The notes under the pieces: generated by a model
The model's input: only the letters and a program-made list of their open reading frames with translations
Databases searched by the model: none
Told to the model about the DNA's origin: nothing
Part shown: positions 1-7,866 of the stretch, one piece after another
Position numbering within the stretch: the stretch's first letter is position 1
Layout: each line of letters starts with the position of its first letter
Position numbers and translations under genes: made by a program
Source of the DNA: HGM13006 sp900757695
GTDB taxonomy: Bacteria > Bacillota > Clostridia > Oscillospirales > Oscillospiraceae
Assembly (NCBI GenBank): GCA_959607825.1
Contig: CAUHNW010000010.1
Span: forward strand, 1 to 64,000
Direction: 5' to 3'
DNA: 64,000 nt

Positions 1-72
1 GGACCACCGGGGCCGCCAGGACCACCGGGGCCGCCAGGACCACCGGGGCCGCCAGGACCACCGGGGCCGCCA
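1..72. repeat. 18-bp tandem repeat coding for (GGPGGP)n
   Basis: Four perfect copies of an 18-base unit (GGACCACCGGGGCCGCCA on the plus strand) lie inside the 3' part of the beta-helix gene and run off the window edge. On the minus strand each unit codes for Gly-Gly-Pro twice. The perfect DNA identity between units implies recent slippage or expansion, so copy number may vary between strains. Confidence 0.9.
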
Positions 73-1409
73 GCCATGGGATCAAAGCTGGGGGCGGGCA
101 TCTTGGAAGTAATCTGGCCATTCTCAGAGGGCCAGCCGGCCATCTCATTAAACTCGGTGTTGAACATGGGGCCTGCATCGGTCATCTTTGCGCCCACCAG
201 ATTGTCGTCGTCATCCATCATCTGAAGGATCACGCCATTACGGGAGTGCAGCTTTGCGCCGTCCTCCACATCGCAGGTAACGCCGCCGGCCTTCAGCAGG
301 AACACGGCATTGTTTGCGTTGACCTCAGTGCCCTCGGTATAGACGATCTTGCCATCGCCATGGGCCATTACACCGAACTCGCAGTCGATGCGGGTGATGC
401 GGCCCTTGCCCTCACCCTCATAGACGGTCTCGCCGGTAACGGGAGATACATATTTGATCGTGCCCTTGGAGGACTTATAGATGCCGGTGCCGCCGCGGAG
501 GACTGCACCATGGGTGCCGACCTTGATATCGACGCCGGAGAACTCCTCATAGGCATTGCCGATGATATAGGAGCCATAGCCGGAGCCGTACTTCTTGGAG
601 TAGGGATCCTTGGCATCGTCAGCAGACAGATTCTCACCCAGCAGGATCATGTCGGAGTCTGCCACATACAGGTGCATGTTCTGACCTGCATCCGTGGAGA
701 GGACGCCCCACTGATTTGCCTTAAAGCAGGAATCCACAATGTATGCCGTACCACGGTCACCCTCCAGATTGATGCCGCGGGCGTTGCCGGTGATACCCAG
801 CACCCACGGGGGTGCCACCATGGTCTTCTGGTTTGCGGAGTTGACATAGCCGTCATAGAGCTTGCCGCCGCGAACGGTAACGTTGCAGTCCTTAAACAGG
901 CACTCGGAACGGTCATCGCAGAACACAGCCGGCTTGGCTACGCCCACAGAGTTGATCTGGGTGTTTTCCACGGTGAGCTTTGCGCCCTTGAAGCCAGCCA
1001 TGACAGAGCCGTAGCCGGAGAAGTCGCAGACGTGCTTGCCATCGGACTTTGTATCAAAATTCAGAACGGAGTTCTTAATGCTGTAGGTGCCGCCAACGGA
1101 GACAACCGCAGAGAAATCGTCGGAGGTGGAGTTGATCACAGCGCCGTCCATGCCGTCAGCCGTTGCAGTGCCGCCAACGATCGCAGCCTTGACCGAATTC
1201 TTCTCGTCTACGCCGTTTTCATTCACCATAATAGCAGCACGATAGGGCTCAATGCCGCGCTTATCAAAGCTTGCAGGCTGCTCGGTCATCGGCTCCGTGA
1301 CAATAAATTCCGCATTGTCGGGGTATTCCTTCCCCGGCACATAGGAAACTTCCACGCCGTCGACCAGAACGGTTACAAGCTTCCCCTCAGGAGCTGTAAA
1401 GGTTTTCAT
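1..1409 (-). CDS. Cytosolic right-handed beta-helix protein with Gly-Gly-Pro repeat tail (3' end cut by window)
   Basis: I do not recognise a named function. 469 residues are visible and the frame runs off the left edge. From about residue 70 to 430 it is built of short Gly/Val/Ile/Asn-rich turns typical of a parallel beta-helix (for example SVMAGFKGAKLTVENTQINS). The N-terminus, MKTFTAPEGKLVTVLVDG, has no signal peptide or membrane segment, which is odd because most beta-helix proteins are secreted. From residue 447 the chain becomes a perfect GGP repeat, eight copies before the window ends. The start is set by GGAGA seven bases upstream of the ATG. A near-consensus promoter lies at 1473-1501. 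The gene looks monocistronic in what is visible. The same GGP repeat occurs in the flavoenzyme at 52150-54258, which suggests but does not prove a shared role. Confidence 0.75.
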   Translation of the reverse strand, partial: MKTFTAPEGKLVTVLVDGVEVSYVPGKEYPDNAEFIVTEPMTEQPASFDKRGIEPYRAAIMVNENGVDEKNSVKAAIVGGTATADGMDGAVINSTSDDFSAVVSVGGTYSIKNSVLNFDTKSDGKHVCDFSGYGSVMAGFKGAKLTVENTQINSVGVAKPAVFCDDRSECLFKDCNVTVRGGKLYDGYVNSANQKTMVAPPWVLGITGNARGINLEGDRGTAYIVDSCFKANQWGVLSTDAGQNMHLYVADSDMILLGENLSADDAKDPYSKKYGSGYGSYIIGNAYEEFSGVDIKVGTHGAVLRGGTGIYKSSKGTIKYVSPVTGETVYEGEGKGRITRIDCEFGVMAHGDGKIVYTEGTEVNANNAVFLLKAGGVTCDVEDGAKLHSRNGVILQMMDDDDNLVGAKMTDAGPMFNTEFNEMAGWPSENGQITSKMPAPSFDPMAGGPGGPGGPGGPGGPGGPGGPGG

Positions 1410-1472
1410 GTGGGATTCTCCTTTTTTATGTTCAGATTCTGAGAAAGCTGTTTTGCTTTCTAACTGGTTAAT

Positions 1473-1501
1473 AGTATACCGCCTTTCCCCGGGAATAGCA
1501 A
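1473..1501 (-). promoter_or_regulatory. Sigma-A promoter of the beta-helix gene
   Basis: On the minus strand TTGCTA (1496-1501), a 17-base spacer and TATACT (1473-1478) precede the 1409 start, giving a leader of roughly 60 bases. There is no other gene between this site and the beta-helix start. Confidence 0.75.
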
Positions 1502-1585
1502 GATTTTATTGGGGTTTGATTGGTCGCTTTTCCTCCCAAATGTACCCCATCCCCACCGTTTTGGGCCTGCTTCCCGAAACATTTC

Positions 1586-1620
1586 AAAAAAAGTCCCCGC
1601 TGCCGCAGCAGCAGGGACTT
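1586..1620 (-). terminator. Rho-independent terminator of the 1643-2287 lipoprotein gene
   Basis: The arms AAGTCCCYGCTGC / GCAGCAGGGACTT at 1591-1620 are followed on the minus strand by a seven-T run. It lies 23 bases beyond the stop codon of the lipoprotein gene. Confidence 0.85.
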
Positions 1621-1642
1621 CCCGTTCATGTACGAAGGTGCA

Positions 1643-2287
1643 TCAGTCCGCCGTGACCTCAGAGGGGCCGCTTCCGGTAATGGCCGTGATGGTCTCACCA
1701 CTGTCATCCCGGCGGGTTGTCACGGTAAAGCCATCCGCAAAATAGAGGGTACCGATTTCTCCCTGACTGGGATCCTCTTCGTCCACATATTCATAGTCCG
1801 ATCTCACCGGATAGCCCTCCGCTTCCACCAGCGATGACAGAGAGCTTCCCACAAAGCGGGATACATCGTCATAGGTTGCTGTAGAAGCCGGAGATGGAGG
1901 CGCAATGGTAGGGCTGGCACTTGCCGACGGCTGGGCCGATGGCTGGGCCGTGGTCGATGTACCGCCTGTGCCGGTTGGCTTGGGCGTATTGGCGCCGCCT
2001 CCGCCATTCCCTGTGGCACCCGCAGAAGCCGTGGGGGACGGCGTGCCGCTTTCGCCTTCGTCACTCTGCCCCGGCTGTCCGATCGTTGTTCCGTCACTGT
2101 TGGTGGCCGCAGGGTTTACCTCCTGCGACATGGAGGGCTGCGCAGAGGGATCCAGCATAACACCAAAGGTCTGAAGACCTTCCGGTGTAGAATTATCCAC
2201 AGCGGACTCACTGCTGATACCGCAGCCAGCCAGAAGCAGTGCGGCCAATACCGCAGCGCACACAGGGACCATATGTTTACGGGTCAT
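1643..2287 (-). CDS. Small lipoprotein with Pro/Ser/Thr linker, function unknown
   Basis: This is a 214-residue predicted lipoprotein. A short basic N-terminus, a hydrophobic stretch and the lipobox LLAGC put the lipidated cysteine at residue 22. Residues 50-130 are low-complexity Gly, Ser, Thr and Pro, as expected for a flexible linker across the cell wall. The last 75 residues (YDDVSRFVGSSLSSLVEAEG onward) look like a small folded domain that I cannot name. The gene stands alone: a TGC-extended TATAAT at 2332-2337 lies upstream and a strong terminator downstream. The ribosome site AAAGGAG supports the ATG at 2287. No partner genes are nearby, so the role is open. Confidence 0.8.
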   Translation of the reverse strand: MTRKHMVPVCAAVLAALLLAGCGISSESAVDNSTPEGLQTFGVMLDPSAQPSMSQEVNPAATNSDGTTIGQPGQSDEGESGTPSPTASAGATGNGGGGANTPKPTGTGGTSTTAQPSAQPSASASPTIAPPSPASTATYDDVSRFVGSSLSSLVEAEGYPVRSDYEYVDEEDPSQGEIGTLYFADGFTVTTRRDDSGETITAITGSGPSEVTAD

Positions 2288-2331
2288 ATAAAACCGCTCC
2301 TTTCTGTATTGCCTTCTCTGCTTATCTGCTG

Positions 2332-2337
2332 ATTATA
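2332..2337 (-). promoter_or_regulatory. Extended -10 element before the lipoprotein gene
   Basis: The minus strand reads TGCTATAAT, an extended -10 box, about 45 bases upstream of the 2287 start. No good -35 box is present, which fits an extended -10 promoter. Confidence 0.5.
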
Positions 2338-2416
2338 GCACAAAATGCCATCTTTGAACAGAGGAAACTTCAGAAAGCGCCAAAAGTATTCCAAAAATAA
2401 GCAAATCTTAAAACAT

Positions 2417-3073
2417 TTATACAAGCTTATGCAGTCCGTCAATGAAGGCAGCCGTATCCGGCGCCTTAAACAGGGCGCTGCCCGCCACCAGTACATTTGC
2501 GCCGGCATCCACACAGATCTTTCCGGTGTCCAGATTCACGCCGCCGTCGACCTCCAGCTCCACGCCGGACATCCGAACATCCATCAGCTTCCGGAGCGCA
2601 CGAACCTTTTCCATCATATCTTCCATGAACTTCTGGCCCCCGAAGCCGGGTTCCACCGTCATCACAAGGATCATATCCATCAGTTCCATATAGGGCTCCA
2701 ATGCGCTGATTGGTGTGCCGGGCTTAATGGAGACCGCAGCCCGCACGCCTTTTTCCCGGATCATGCGCAGGGCCTTCTGGTTGTTCTCTACCGTATCCGC
2801 CTCTGCGTGAATGGTGAGAATATCCGCCCCGGCATCACAGAACTGCTCTACATAGCGGATCGGCTGCTGGATCATCAAATGAACATCCAGCGGAAGATCG
2901 GTGATCTTCCGAATGGCCGATACCACCGGAATGCCAATGGAGATATTGGGAACAAACAGTCCATCCATGACATCGACATGTACATAGTCTGCGCCGCATT
3001 CCTTAAGTTTCCGAATATCCCGCTCCAGATTCACAAAATCCGCAGACAGGATCGAAGGTGCAACCTTAATCAT
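2417..3073 (-). CDS. rpe: Ribulose-phosphate 3-epimerase
   Basis: This enzyme interconverts ribulose 5-phosphate and xylulose 5-phosphate in the pentose phosphate pathway. The 218-residue length is normal for the family. SILSADF at residues 7-13, the metal ligands His32, Asp34 and His65, EPGFGGQ at 141-147 and Asp176 in the VDGGVN loop are all present, so it should be active. An upstream ATG at 3088 is in frame, but it contains the ribosome site itself (GGGAGG); the ATG at 3073 sits seven bases after that site and is preferred. It lies 21 bases after the threonine ammonia-lyase gene and is probably cotranscribed from the promoter at 4389-4417. Confidence 0.95.
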   Translation of the reverse strand: MIKVAPSILSADFVNLERDIRKLKECGADYVHVDVMDGLFVPNISIGIPVVSAIRKITDLPLDVHLMIQQPIRYVEQFCDAGADILTIHAEADTVENNQKALRMIREKGVRAAVSIKPGTPISALEPYMELMDMILVMTVEPGFGGQKFMEDMMEKVRALRKLMDVRMSGVELEVDGGVNLDTGKICVDAGANVLVAGSALFKAPDTAAFIDGLHKLV

Positions 3074-3094
3074 TTCATTTCCTCCCATTTCCGC

Positions 3095-4315
3095 TTAAAG
3101 CTGTACGCCGGTGGTAGAAATCAGCTGCACTTTATATCCTGCGTCCTCCATTGCCTTCACAATGGCCGCCTTATGGTTATGTCCAAATGCCTCCAGCGTG
3201 ACCTGAAGCTCCACCTCTGCCTGGCGGTTGATGGATACAAACTGATTATGCTCCAGCTTGATAATATTGCCCTGCTGTTCCGACACAATCTTTGCCACCT
3301 TTACAAGCTCGCCGGGCTGATCCGGCAGCAGCACCGAGAAGGTAAACACTCTTCCCCGGCGGATCAGGCCGTGCTGGACAAGACTGCTCATGGTGATCAC
3401 ATCCATGTTGCCGCCGCTGAGGATCGGCACCACGCACTTTCCCTTGCAGTCGATATGGTTCAGCGCCGCAATGGTCAAAAGTCCGGAGTTCTCCACGATC
3501 ATCTTGTGCTTTTCCATCATGTCCAGGAATGCATCCACCAGCTCGTCATCTTCAATGGTGATGATCTCATCCACATTTTCCTTCACATAGGGGAACACCT
3601 TATCGCCTACGGTCTTTACTGCCACACCGTCTGCAATGGTAGAAACGGTAGGCAGCGTCACCGGGTGACCTGCCTCCAGCGCCGCCTTCATGGATGCGGC
3701 GCCCACCGGCTCTACGCCGATGACCCTTACATTGGGGTTGAGCAGCTTTGTAAGGGTGCTGACACCGGAGGCCAGTCCGCCGCCGCCAATGGGCATCAGA
3801 ATAATGTCCACATCCGGCAGATCCTTGAAGATCTCATAAGCAATGGTGCCCTGGCCGGTGGCTACGGTCAGATCATTAAAGGGATGAATATATGTAAGGC
3901 CCTTTTCCTCGCTGAGCTTCAGCGCCACAGCGGCAGACTCATCAAAGCAGCTGCCCTCCAATACCACATGGGCGCCATAGTCCTTGGTGTTGTTTACCTT
4001 CACCAGCGGCGTGGTGGTTGGCATCACAATGGTGGCCTCGATTCCGGCCCGCTGGGCCGCAAAGGCCACGCCCTGGGCATGGTTGCCCGCAGAAGCCGTG
4101 ACAAGTCCCTTGGCCTTTTCCTCCTCGGTCAGCGTAGACACCTTATAGCAGGCGCCGCGTACCTTATAGGCTCCCGTTACCTGCATATTCTCCGGCTTAA
4201 TATATACCTCGCCCCCGGTGCGTTTGGAATAGTAGGGGCTGTGGATCAAACTTGTGTTGGAAAGAATTCCCGAAAGCAAATCTCTTGCCTCACGGAACTC
4301 AGTAAGCGTCATCAT
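3095..4315 (-). CDS. Threonine ammonia-lyase, PLP-dependent, with C-terminal ACT domain
   Basis: The product deaminates threonine to 2-oxobutanoate, either for isoleucine synthesis or for threonine fermentation. It has 406 residues: a fold-type II PLP domain followed by one ACT-like domain from about residue 320. Lys51 in GAYKVRG is the PLP-binding lysine, and PIGGGGLASG is the phosphate-binding loop. The frame is open up to 4417, but a clear promoter occupies 4389-4417, so translation must start downstream; 4315 or the adjacent ATG at 4312 matches the family start. With a single ACT-like domain it resembles the TdcB/short IlvA type more than the long two-domain IlvA. First gene of an operon with rpe. 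Confidence 0.9.
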   Translation of the reverse strand: MMTLTEFREARDLLSGILSNTSLIHSPYYSKRTGGEVYIKPENMQVTGAYKVRGACYKVSTLTEEEKAKGLVTASAGNHAQGVAFAAQRAGIEATIVMPTTTPLVKVNNTKDYGAHVVLEGSCFDESAAVALKLSEEKGLTYIHPFNDLTVATGQGTIAYEIFKDLPDVDIILMPIGGGGLASGVSTLTKLLNPNVRVIGVEPVGAASMKAALEAGHPVTLPTVSTIADGVAVKTVGDKVFPYVKENVDEIITIEDDELVDAFLDMMEKHKMIVENSGLLTIAALNHIDCKGKCVVPILSGGNMDVITMSSLVQHGLIRRGRVFTFSVLLPDQPGELVKVAKIVSEQQGNIIKLEHNQFVSINRQAEVELQVTLEAFGHNHKAAIVKAMEDAGYKVQLISTTGVQL

Positions 4316-4388
4316 AAATTTTACCTTCTTTAGAACCAGATTCATTCCGCCATATGTGATTTCCCACACTGTACGGAACATTAGTACC

Positions 4389-4417
4389 AGTATAATATGA
4401 AATCGAAAACGTGTCAA
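4389..4417 (-). promoter_or_regulatory. Promoter of the threonine ammonia-lyase/rpe operon
   Basis: TTGACA, 17 bases, TATACT on the minus strand: a near-perfect sigma-A promoter. It starts transcription near 4382 and therefore rules out the longer reading frame start at 4417. Confidence 0.9.
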
Positions 4418-4433
4418 CTATCCCCGTTACTTC

Positions 4434-4462
4434 TTGACATAGAATGCGGAATGCGGTACAAT
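4434..4462 (+). promoter_or_regulatory. Promoter of the XpaC/TelA/LemA/TPM operon
   Basis: TTGACA (4434-4439), 17 bases, TACAAT (4457-4462). It is back to back with the minus-strand promoter at 4389-4417, with only 16 bases between the two -35 boxes. Confidence 0.9.
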
Positions 4463-4485
4463 GAACCCATTGAAGGTGAATTAAA

Positions 4486-5139
4486 TTGAAAAACATTGTG
4501 CATCATTCTGTAATTCCTATTTACGTTTCAGCAATCATCTGGGGACTCGCCAGTTTGTTTCTCCCCATGTACCGGCTGTGGCATTATTTATTGTATCTTG
4601 CCCTTGCCGTTGCGGGCTTTTTCATCGCCCGGCACTTCTGCCCGGACACGGTAGAGCAGGTAGAGGCGCCGCCGGATTCCGGTGACCCGCAGGTGGATCA
4701 GCTGATCCTTTCCGCCCGGGCCCAGCAGGATACCCTGCGCCGGTTGGGCACGCAGGCTGCCGATCCGCAGGTAACGGCCTCCGCCGTCCGGCTGGATGAA
4801 CTCTGCGGCAAGATTCTTTCCGCACTGGAAACGGATCCCCAGCGTCTTGGCCGCACCAAAAAGTTTTTAAGCTATTACCTTCCCACCACGGTCACCCTGC
4901 TTCGGCGGTATCTGGAGCTGGAAAAGCAGCAGCTGCACGGCGAAAACATTACCTCCTCCATGGAGAAGATCCGCAATATGCTGCAAACGGTAGAATCCGC
5001 CTTTCAGGCTCAGCTGGATCATCTGTACGAGGCAGATGCCATGGACATCTCCGCAGACATCGCTGTGATGCAGAAGATCATGGCATCGGAAGGACTGATG
5101 GACAGTACCGGCCCCGACAGCGGGCTTTCAGCTGATTGA
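4486..5139 (+). CDS. XpaC-like 5-bromo-4-chloroindolyl phosphate hydrolysis family membrane protein
   Basis: A 217-residue protein with two hydrophobic segments near the N-terminus (about residues 10-27 and 33-50), then a cytosolic helical domain. The pattern KFLSYYLPTTVTLLRRYLEL at about 126-145 is characteristic of the XpaC family. The family name comes from an old indicator-dye phenotype; the molecular role is unknown, but XpaC and TelA genes are often neighbours, as here. The start is TTG at 4486 with GAAGGTGAA upstream. First of four genes in one operon; the distance to telA is 41 bases. Confidence 0.85.
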   Translation: MKNIVHHSVIPIYVSAIIWGLASLFLPMYRLWHYLLYLALAVAGFFIARHFCPDTVEQVEAPPDSGDPQVDQLILSARAQQDTLRRLGTQAADPQVTASAVRLDELCGKILSALETDPQRLGRTKKFLSYYLPTTVTLLRRYLELEKQQLHGENITSSMEKIRNMLQTVESAFQAQLDHLYEADAMDISADIAVMQKIMASEGLMDSTGPDSGLSAD

Positions 5140-5180
5140 TCCAACCAACCATTTTCATTGAAATAAAGGAGCGAATTAAC

Positions 5181-6317
5181 ATGGACGAAAAAATTCCCGA
5201 ACTCACCCTGACCCCCGATCTCACCGATACCCCCGCTGTAGAAGTCTCCCCGAAGGAAGCGGCTCCTGCCCCGAAAGCCGGCCCGGATCTTTCCAGCCTC
5301 TCTCCGGCGGAGCAGAAGGCTGTACTGGACTTTGCGGAAAAGATCGACCTTTCCAACTCCGGTGTGGTGCTCCAGTATGGCGCCGCAGCGCAGAAAAACA
5401 TTGCCAACTTCTCCGAATCCACCCTGAACGCCGTCCGTACCAAGGACATGGGCGAGCTGGGGGATATGGTCTCCGATCTGGTGGCACAGCTCAAGGGCTT
5501 CTCCGCTGAAGAGGAAGAGAAAAAGGGCTTCCTTGGCATGTTCAAAAAGGCCTCCAACAATCTTCAGAACATGAAGATCAAATACGACAAGGCCGAGACC
5601 AACGTGGATAAGATCGCCGAACAGCTGGAGCAGCATCAGGTGGTGCTCATGAAGGACGTGGCGCTGCTGGATCAGATGTATGAAAAGAATCTGGAATACT
5701 TCAAGCAGCTGTCCATGTATATCCTTGCCGGTGAAAAGAAGCTGGCTGATGAGCGTGCCACTACCCTGCAGGAGCTCTATGCAAAGGCCCAGGCATCCGG
5801 ACTGCCGGAGGACGCTCAGGCGGCCAACGACTACGCCGCTCTCTGCGACCGCTTTGAGAAAAAGCTCTATGATTTGAAGCTGACCCGCCAGATTTCCATT
5901 CAGATGGGCCCCCAGATCCGCATGATCCAGAACAACGACACCCTGATGACCGAGAAGATCCAGACCTCGCTGGTCAATACCATCCCCCTCTGGAAGAGCC
6001 AGATGGTGCTTGCGCTGGGAATCTCCCATTCCAAGCAGGCCATGGAAGCCCAGCGGGCCGTATCGGATATGACCAATGAGCTGCTGAAGAAGAACGCCGA
6101 CATGCTGAAGGTCGCCACCGTAGAGACCGCCAAGGAGTCCGAGCGCGGCATTGTAGACATCGAGACCCTTCAGCACACCAACCAGAGCCTGATCTCCACC
6201 CTGGATGAGGTCATGGCCATTCAGACCGAGGGCCGCCAGAAGCGTCAGGAGGCTGAGGTAGAGCTCCAGCGCATCGAAGGCGAGCTTCGTCAGAAACTTT
6301 TGGAAGTGAGAAAGTAA
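5181..6317 (+). CDS. telA: TelA-family toxic anion resistance protein
   Basis: A 378-residue soluble, largely alpha-helical protein of the TelA/KlaA family. The family was named for tellurite resistance and is also linked to tolerance of cell-wall-active compounds; the biochemical activity is unresolved. No membrane segment is visible. The frame is open upstream to 5136, but AAAGGAG at 5165-5172 fixes the ATG at 5181. The residues before about 40 are acidic and Pro-rich; the conserved helical core starts near DLSSLSPAEQKAV. The stop at 6315-6317 abuts the next start directly, so translation of the LemA-like gene is probably coupled. Confidence 0.92.
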   Translation: MDEKIPELTLTPDLTDTPAVEVSPKEAAPAPKAGPDLSSLSPAEQKAVLDFAEKIDLSNSGVVLQYGAAAQKNIANFSESTLNAVRTKDMGELGDMVSDLVAQLKGFSAEEEEKKGFLGMFKKASNNLQNMKIKYDKAETNVDKIAEQLEQHQVVLMKDVALLDQMYEKNLEYFKQLSMYILAGEKKLADERATTLQELYAKAQASGLPEDAQAANDYAALCDRFEKKLYDLKLTRQISIQMGPQIRMIQNNDTLMTEKIQTSLVNTIPLWKSQMVLALGISHSKQAMEAQRAVSDMTNELLKKNADMLKVATVETAKESERGIVDIETLQHTNQSLISTLDEVMAIQTEGRQKRQEAEVELQRIEGELRQKLLEVRK

Positions 6318-6866
6318 ATGATCCTGAAAAAGAAGTCCACGGCAATTGCTGTTTTGGCACTGGTCTTTCTTGCCGGAACACTGTTCGGCACCCACCGCAG
6401 TCTCTCTCATCTGCGCAGTCAGACGCAGGAGGCCTTTTACGAGGGCACCGATGCCAGTGGCTACGGCATTGCCACCAATCTGAAGCTGCGGGTAGAATAC
6501 GCTCGGAACCTCTGCAAAATCGCAGACGGCTACGGCGCAGACACCCAGCTCCGTGAAGTGGAAGCCGCCTGCTCCGCTCTGGAAAATGCTTCGGATGCCG
6601 GCGAAAAATACAATGCAAACGCCGCATTGAGCGCTGCAGTGACCGGCCTCAGCGATGCGCTGGCAAGCGCCTCGCTTTCCGAGGAAGATGAGGGCTATCG
6701 CAAGGAGCTTACCGCAGACATCGCATCCTATGAGATGCGCATTGATAAGCTGGCCGCTTCTTACAACAGCGAAGTCCGCAGCTTCAACAATGACATTATG
6801 GCAGGCATTCCCGCCGGTCCTCTGGGCCGTCTTACTGGGATCTCCCTGCTGGAGGAATATCAATGA
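6318..6866 (+). CDS. LemA-like membrane-anchored protein
   Basis: A 182-residue protein with one N-terminal membrane segment (about residues 8-25) and a long helical domain outside. The stretch SYNSEVRSFNNDIMAGIPAGPLGRL at the C-terminus matches the LemA signature (tyrosine-asparagine, arginine, phenylalanine-asparagine, then a proline). It is more divergent than typical LemA. It starts on the base after the telA stop and overlaps the TPM gene by four bases (ATGA). LemA followed by a TPM-domain gene is a common bacterial pair, which supports the call. Confidence 0.75.
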   Translation: MILKKKSTAIAVLALVFLAGTLFGTHRSLSHLRSQTQEAFYEGTDASGYGIATNLKLRVEYARNLCKIADGYGADTQLREVEAACSALENASDAGEKYNANAALSAAVTGLSDALASASLSEEDEGYRKELTADIASYEMRIDKLAASYNSEVRSFNNDIMAGIPAGPLGRLTGISLLEEYQ

Positions 6867-7780
6867 AACGCCTGACAAAACTATTCAGTCTCAGTCTGGT
6901 GCTGACACTGCTGGTCTCGCTGCTGGCGCTCCCCGCCTATGCAGATTCCGATGTGGTGTCAGCCCCCACCGGCGGCGTATACTATGTGGATGATGCCGGT
7001 TGTCTCAGCACCCAGACAAAAGAATACATCAATCGTCAGAACATTGCCCTGACCAACGCCTGCGGTGGTCAGGTGGCTGTGGTGACACTGGATTTTCTGA
7101 ATGATCTGGACACGGAGCAGTATGCCTATGAGGTCTTCAATCAGTGGGGCGTTGGCGACAAAGATAAGAACAACGGTACCGTCTTTGTGCTGGTAACCGC
7201 CGAAAAGAAATGCTGGGCTGTCTCCGGCAGCGGCATCGAAGACGATCTTTCCGCTGGCACGCTGGAATCCATTCTGGAAGAAAACTGCTATGACTCTCTG
7301 GACGCCGGAAATTATGACGCCGCTGTATATGATACGGTACACGCCATCTTTTCATGGTACGAAAGCTACTACGGCATTTCCCTTTCCAGCTATAATTCCC
7401 AGCAGGTGCAGTCCGGTTCCACCGGAAGCTTTGGCGGCGGCGGTGCAGGAAGTGCGGTAGGTTCCTTTTTCGGCGGCCTGTTCCAAGTGCTTGCCATGCT
7501 GATTTTTCTGGTCATCGTGATCGTGATCGTTTCCAGCATGTTCCGCAGTCCTGCCTTCTGGTGCTTCGGCGGCCCCAACTGGTGCTTTGGCCCGCCCAGA
7601 GGCCCAAGAGGGCCTAGAGGGGGCGGCTGGGGCGGCGGCCCCGGCGGCTTCGGCGGTGGCTTCGGCGGCGGCGGAAGCTTTGGCGGCGGCGCCGGACGTG
7701 GCGGCTTCGGCGGAGGCGGTTTTGGCGGCGGCGGCTTCGGCGGCGGTGGTTCCCACGGCGGCGGCGCCGGACGCAGATAA
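6863..7780 (+). CDS. TPM-domain (YgcG-like) membrane protein with Gly-rich tail
   Basis: A 305-residue exported and membrane-anchored protein. It has a signal peptide ending at about residue 27 (LPAYA), a TPM domain at about 35-165 (YVDDAGCLSTQTKEYINRQN through the AVYDTVHAIFSWY region), a membrane segment near 205-225, and a C-terminal tail made almost wholly of Gly with Phe, Arg and Ser. TPM domains are placed in membrane protein quality control or phosphatase roles in other systems; the function here is unknown. It is the last gene of the operon and is followed by a strong bidirectional terminator. Confidence 0.85.
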   Translation: MKRLTKLFSLSLVLTLLVSLLALPAYADSDVVSAPTGGVYYVDDAGCLSTQTKEYINRQNIALTNACGGQVAVVTLDFLNDLDTEQYAYEVFNQWGVGDKDKNNGTVFVLVTAEKKCWAVSGSGIEDDLSAGTLESILEENCYDSLDAGNYDAAVYDTVHAIFSWYESYYGISLSSYNSQQVQSGSTGSFGGGGAGSAVGSFFGGLFQVLAMLIFLVIVIVIVSSMFRSPAFWCFGGPNWCFGPPRGPRGPRGGGWGGGPGGFGGGFGGGGSFGGGAGRGGFGGGGFGGGGFGGGGSHGGGAGRR

Positions 7781-7820
7781 CGCATCCGCAGGCCCCCAAG
7801 ATTCCCCAATGATACAGAAA

Positions 7821-7862
7821 CGAGGGTTGGAACCCATCAAAGTTCCAACCCTCGTATTTTTT
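7821..7862. terminator. Bidirectional terminator between TPM gene and gap
   Basis: Thirteen-base perfect arms at 7821-7833 and 7842-7854 (CGAGGGTTGGAAC and its complement), with TATTTTTT after it on the plus strand. It serves the convergent TPM and gap genes. Confidence 0.9.
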
Positions 7863-7866
7863 CGGA

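Noticed and set aside
4316..4417. N-terminal extension of the threonine ammonia-lyase (start 4417)
   Set aside because: The promoter occupies 4389-4417, so these codons are not all transcribed.
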